This document shows positions 62,153 to 64,000 of a stretch of DNA of 64,000 nucleotides, one piece after another (the first letter of the stretch is position 1; each line of letters begins with the position of its first letter). Origin of the DNA: Bradyrhizobium sp. 186 (lineage in GTDB: Bacteria > Pseudomonadota > Alphaproteobacteria > Rhizobiales > Xanthobacteraceae); NCBI RefSeq assembly GCF_023101685.1, contig NZ_CP082164.1, forward strand, positions 7,502,001-7,566,000, written 5' to 3'. The notes under the pieces were generated by a model. It was not told the DNA's origin and searched no databases. It saw nothing but the letters and a program-made list of their open reading frames with translations. The position numbers and the translations under genes are program-made.

Positions 62153-62970
62153 GATCCTCCACCGTCGGATGCTTGCGCAGTCCCGCGCTGCGGGGCTGCG
62201 ATAGAATTCCGCCGGCCGCCGTTCCGTTCCTGTTGGATCGACCGGCTGTGCACCCGCGCTGATCGCGGCAGCGCGCATGCGATGACCCGATCGTCGCTCG
62301 GCGTTTCGATAGGCAGCAGGGACGGGATGCCGAAGGAGGATCACGACGCCTCTGGCTGGCGACGCAGTGCTGATCGCGTCAGTCTCCGTGCGATTTCCCT
62401 GCTAACAGAGAATTTTACAGGGAATTTTGCGATTTCGACGCGTCAGAGGCCGGCTGGGGAGCAAGAATCTGCTGTGCCGCAGCGACTTCTCGCGTAATTC
62501 CCTACGAGGATTAGCAACGAAAAATATTTAGGAGATCAGGGAAATTTATACCAGTATCAGGGAACAAGTTCCTCAACTACGCCGACATGCGGCCGTCGGC
62601 AGCATGTGCTGGGCCCACCAGTCTGGCGATCAAATCGCGATGCACACTTGATCCCAGTCGCCGGCAGGATCACACTAAGTAGGCGAGACGCGGGCCGATC
62701 ACGAGTAGCAGCAGCAAGACGATCCGACGGTTGCCGCCCCCATGCATGGAGCCGAGGCTTATCAATCTTGCGGTCGGAAGCGATACCGGCTTGCACAAAG
62801 TGTGGCAGCTCGCAAAAACGGCGCAAAAACGGGAGGACCACGCGAGGCTCCGCATATATAATCCAACCACCCAATGAGCTGGGCGGCTATATCGGGAGAG
62901 GGTCACCAGGCAACAACCGTCGGCGCAACTTTCGGTTTTACTCTCCTCCAGCGAAGCGGGAGGTGCATGC
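62153..62970. other. Gene-free stretch with short cagggaa repeats and a promoter-like tataat
   Basis: I find no supportable gene in these 818 bases. The AT-rich part 62395-62570 repeats cagggaa (62418, 62537, 62558) plus cagagaa (62406). The end holds cgcatatataatccaacc (about 62851) and a gggagg ribosome site at 62957 before the MetE-like gene. Confidence 0.5.
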
Positions 62971-64000
62971 ATGACCTACGCTAAGCCTGCCCCGATCGCC
63001 ATACCCACGGAGCCCATTGGCAGCATTCCGAGGCCTCCTGATCTCATCCAGAAACTCGCCCAAGTCGACAGCGAGGACCCCGCCCTTGCCGCTCGTTACG
63101 AAGAGGCAGTTCGAGACACCATCGAACGGTTTGAAGCCACGGGATCTCTAGTCGTCACGGACGGCGAACAGAGGAAGTATCACAATTTCTTGACATACTG
63201 CGTACATGGGCTTCCGAACACGTCCGCGGACGGGTTCAAAATCCCATTCTCGGACGGTCACACGCGGCGTATGTTGCGGCTAACGCGCGGCCCGTTTCGT
63301 TATTTGCGCTACGCAGATTCGTATCTGGATGTGGCCATGCGCTATGCGCACGTGCCCGTCAAGCAGGCCGTGATATCGCCGTCAGCCTTGAGCCTGATGT
63401 ACCCAGCCGAAGGCATTCCGGACTATCCGCGAGAACAATTCATCGAAGATCTGCTGCGCGAGCATGAAACCGAGATACGACGTTGCCTACAAAAAGGAGC
63501 GCATAAAGTTCAGATAGACTTTACCGAAGCGCGTCTCGCCACGAAGATCGACCCCTCCGGGCAGCTCCTTGACAGTTTCATTGACCTCAACAATCTCGCG
63601 CTGTCGCGTTTCTCACCAGAAGAGCGCAGGCGCATCGGGGTTCATACGTGTCCCGGGGGCGATTTCCATGCGACGCACAGCGCGGACGTCGATTACGCAG
63701 ATTTGCTGCCCAGGTTCTTTGAGCTAAAGGCAGACAATTTCTATGTTGCGCTTGCCTGTGAGCAGGACCGTCGACGAGTGCTAAAGATCATCCGGAAATA
63801 CCTGAAACCGAGGCAGCGGATCTTTGTCGGCGTCATTTCGCCCAACCGTGCAGGCATTGAGTCCGCGGAAGAGGTGCGCGACCGTGTACTGGAGGCGTTA
63901 GAGTACATACCGATCGAGCAACTCGGTACTACTGACGACTGCGGTTTCGCGCCTTTCAGCGACGACACCTCGACGAGCCGCGATACCGCCTTCGCAAAGA
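62971..64000 (+). CDS. MetE-like (cobalamin-independent methionine synthase family) methyltransferase, 5' part
   Basis: The frame begins MTYAKPAPIAIPTEPIGSIP RPPDLIQKL and runs off the window end (at least 343 residues). It matches the C-terminal domain family of cobalamin-independent methionine synthase (short UROD/MetE-like proteins). Zinc-site features are visible: IGVHTCPGGDF (HxC, with His and Cys ligands) and TTDDCGFAPFS (late Cys). It likely transfers a methyl or alkyl group to a thiol. Codon choice (cta, tta, ata, agg) and lower GC differ from the neighbours, suggesting transfer. Confidence 0.8.
   Translation, partial: MTYAKPAPIAIPTEPIGSIPRPPDLIQKLAQVDSEDPALAARYEEAVRDTIERFEATGSLVVTDGEQRKYHNFLTYCVHGLPNTSADGFKIPFSDGHTRRMLRLTRGPFRYLRYADSYLDVAMRYAHVPVKQAVISPSALSLMYPAEGIPDYPREQFIEDLLREHETEIRRCLQKGAHKVQIDFTEARLATKIDPSGQLLDSFIDLNNLALSRFSPEERRRIGVHTCPGGDFHATHSADVDYADLLPRFFELKADNFYVALACEQDRRRVLKIIRKYLKPRQRIFVGVISPNRAGIESAEEVRDRVLEALEYIPIEQLGTTDDCGFAPFSDDTSTSRDTAFAK

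Noticed and set aside
62557..62874. Minus-strand 105-codon frame upstream of the MetE-like gene
   Set aside because: It lacks a ribosome site and motif, and overlaps the promoter-like sequence and the repeats.

Overview
The window looks like chromosomal DNA of an alphaproteobacterium of the Bradyrhizobium / Rhodopseudomonas type. This rests on the high GC content, a fused 1158-residue indolepyruvate:ferredoxin oxidoreductase, a bo3-type oxidase operon, a TctC/Bug binding protein, an HWE-type sensor kinase and the interspersed palindromic repeats common in that group. The assignment comes from reading protein motifs; no database search was run.

Layout. 0-22.7 kb is mostly metabolic core: the 2-oxoacid oxidoreductase, a flavoprotein dehydrogenase, an HtrA-like protease, a GMC oxidoreductase with its small subunit, an exported thermonuclease, cyoABCD (minus strand), an SDR, a sorbosone-dehydrogenase-like protein, a PuuD-type urate hydroxylase, a VOC protein, a lytic transglycosylase and a tricarboxylate-type binding protein. 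Several genes here are broken: an SDR/carboxymuconolactone decarboxylase chimera, an internally deleted L,D-transpeptidase, and a cyoA that has lost its signal peptide.

22.7-31.4 kb is an accessory stretch. It holds a frameshifted phage-like gene pair, four small exported proteins of low complexity plus one short exported peptide-like protein, a LuxR-type regulator, a DUF3455 protein, a decayed P-loop regulator and a degenerate initiator-tRNA-like sequence. A GCGTCCTnCGATCGGAGGACGC-like palindrome recurs five times here. Each copy lies roughly 80-140 bp in front of one of the exported-protein genes, which is the strongest candidate for an undescribed regulon in the window.

31.4-52.9 kb is again metabolic: a xylulokinase plus ribose-type ABC transporter operon, an MFS transporter, a frameshifted phzF, two M20-type hydrolases flanking a mandelate-racemase-like enzyme, a divergent Mfd-type helicase with an SPKK tail, a CoA-transferase, a dioxygenase-like VOC protein, a Cys-rich copper-storage-like protein and an FMN reductase-like protein.

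52.9-64 kb begins with a complete IS1634-family element (1936 bp, 6-bp target duplication, transposase with a nonsense codon). A signalling cluster follows: a Crp/Fnr regulator overlapping a CheB-CheR-PAS-HWE kinase fusion, a coiled-coil protein overlapping a receiver-less CheB, and a divergent single-domain response regulator. The window closes with an isochorismatase-type hydrolase, an 818-bp gene-free stretch with short repeats, and the 5' part of a MetE-like methyltransferase in a visibly lower-GC style that runs off the end.
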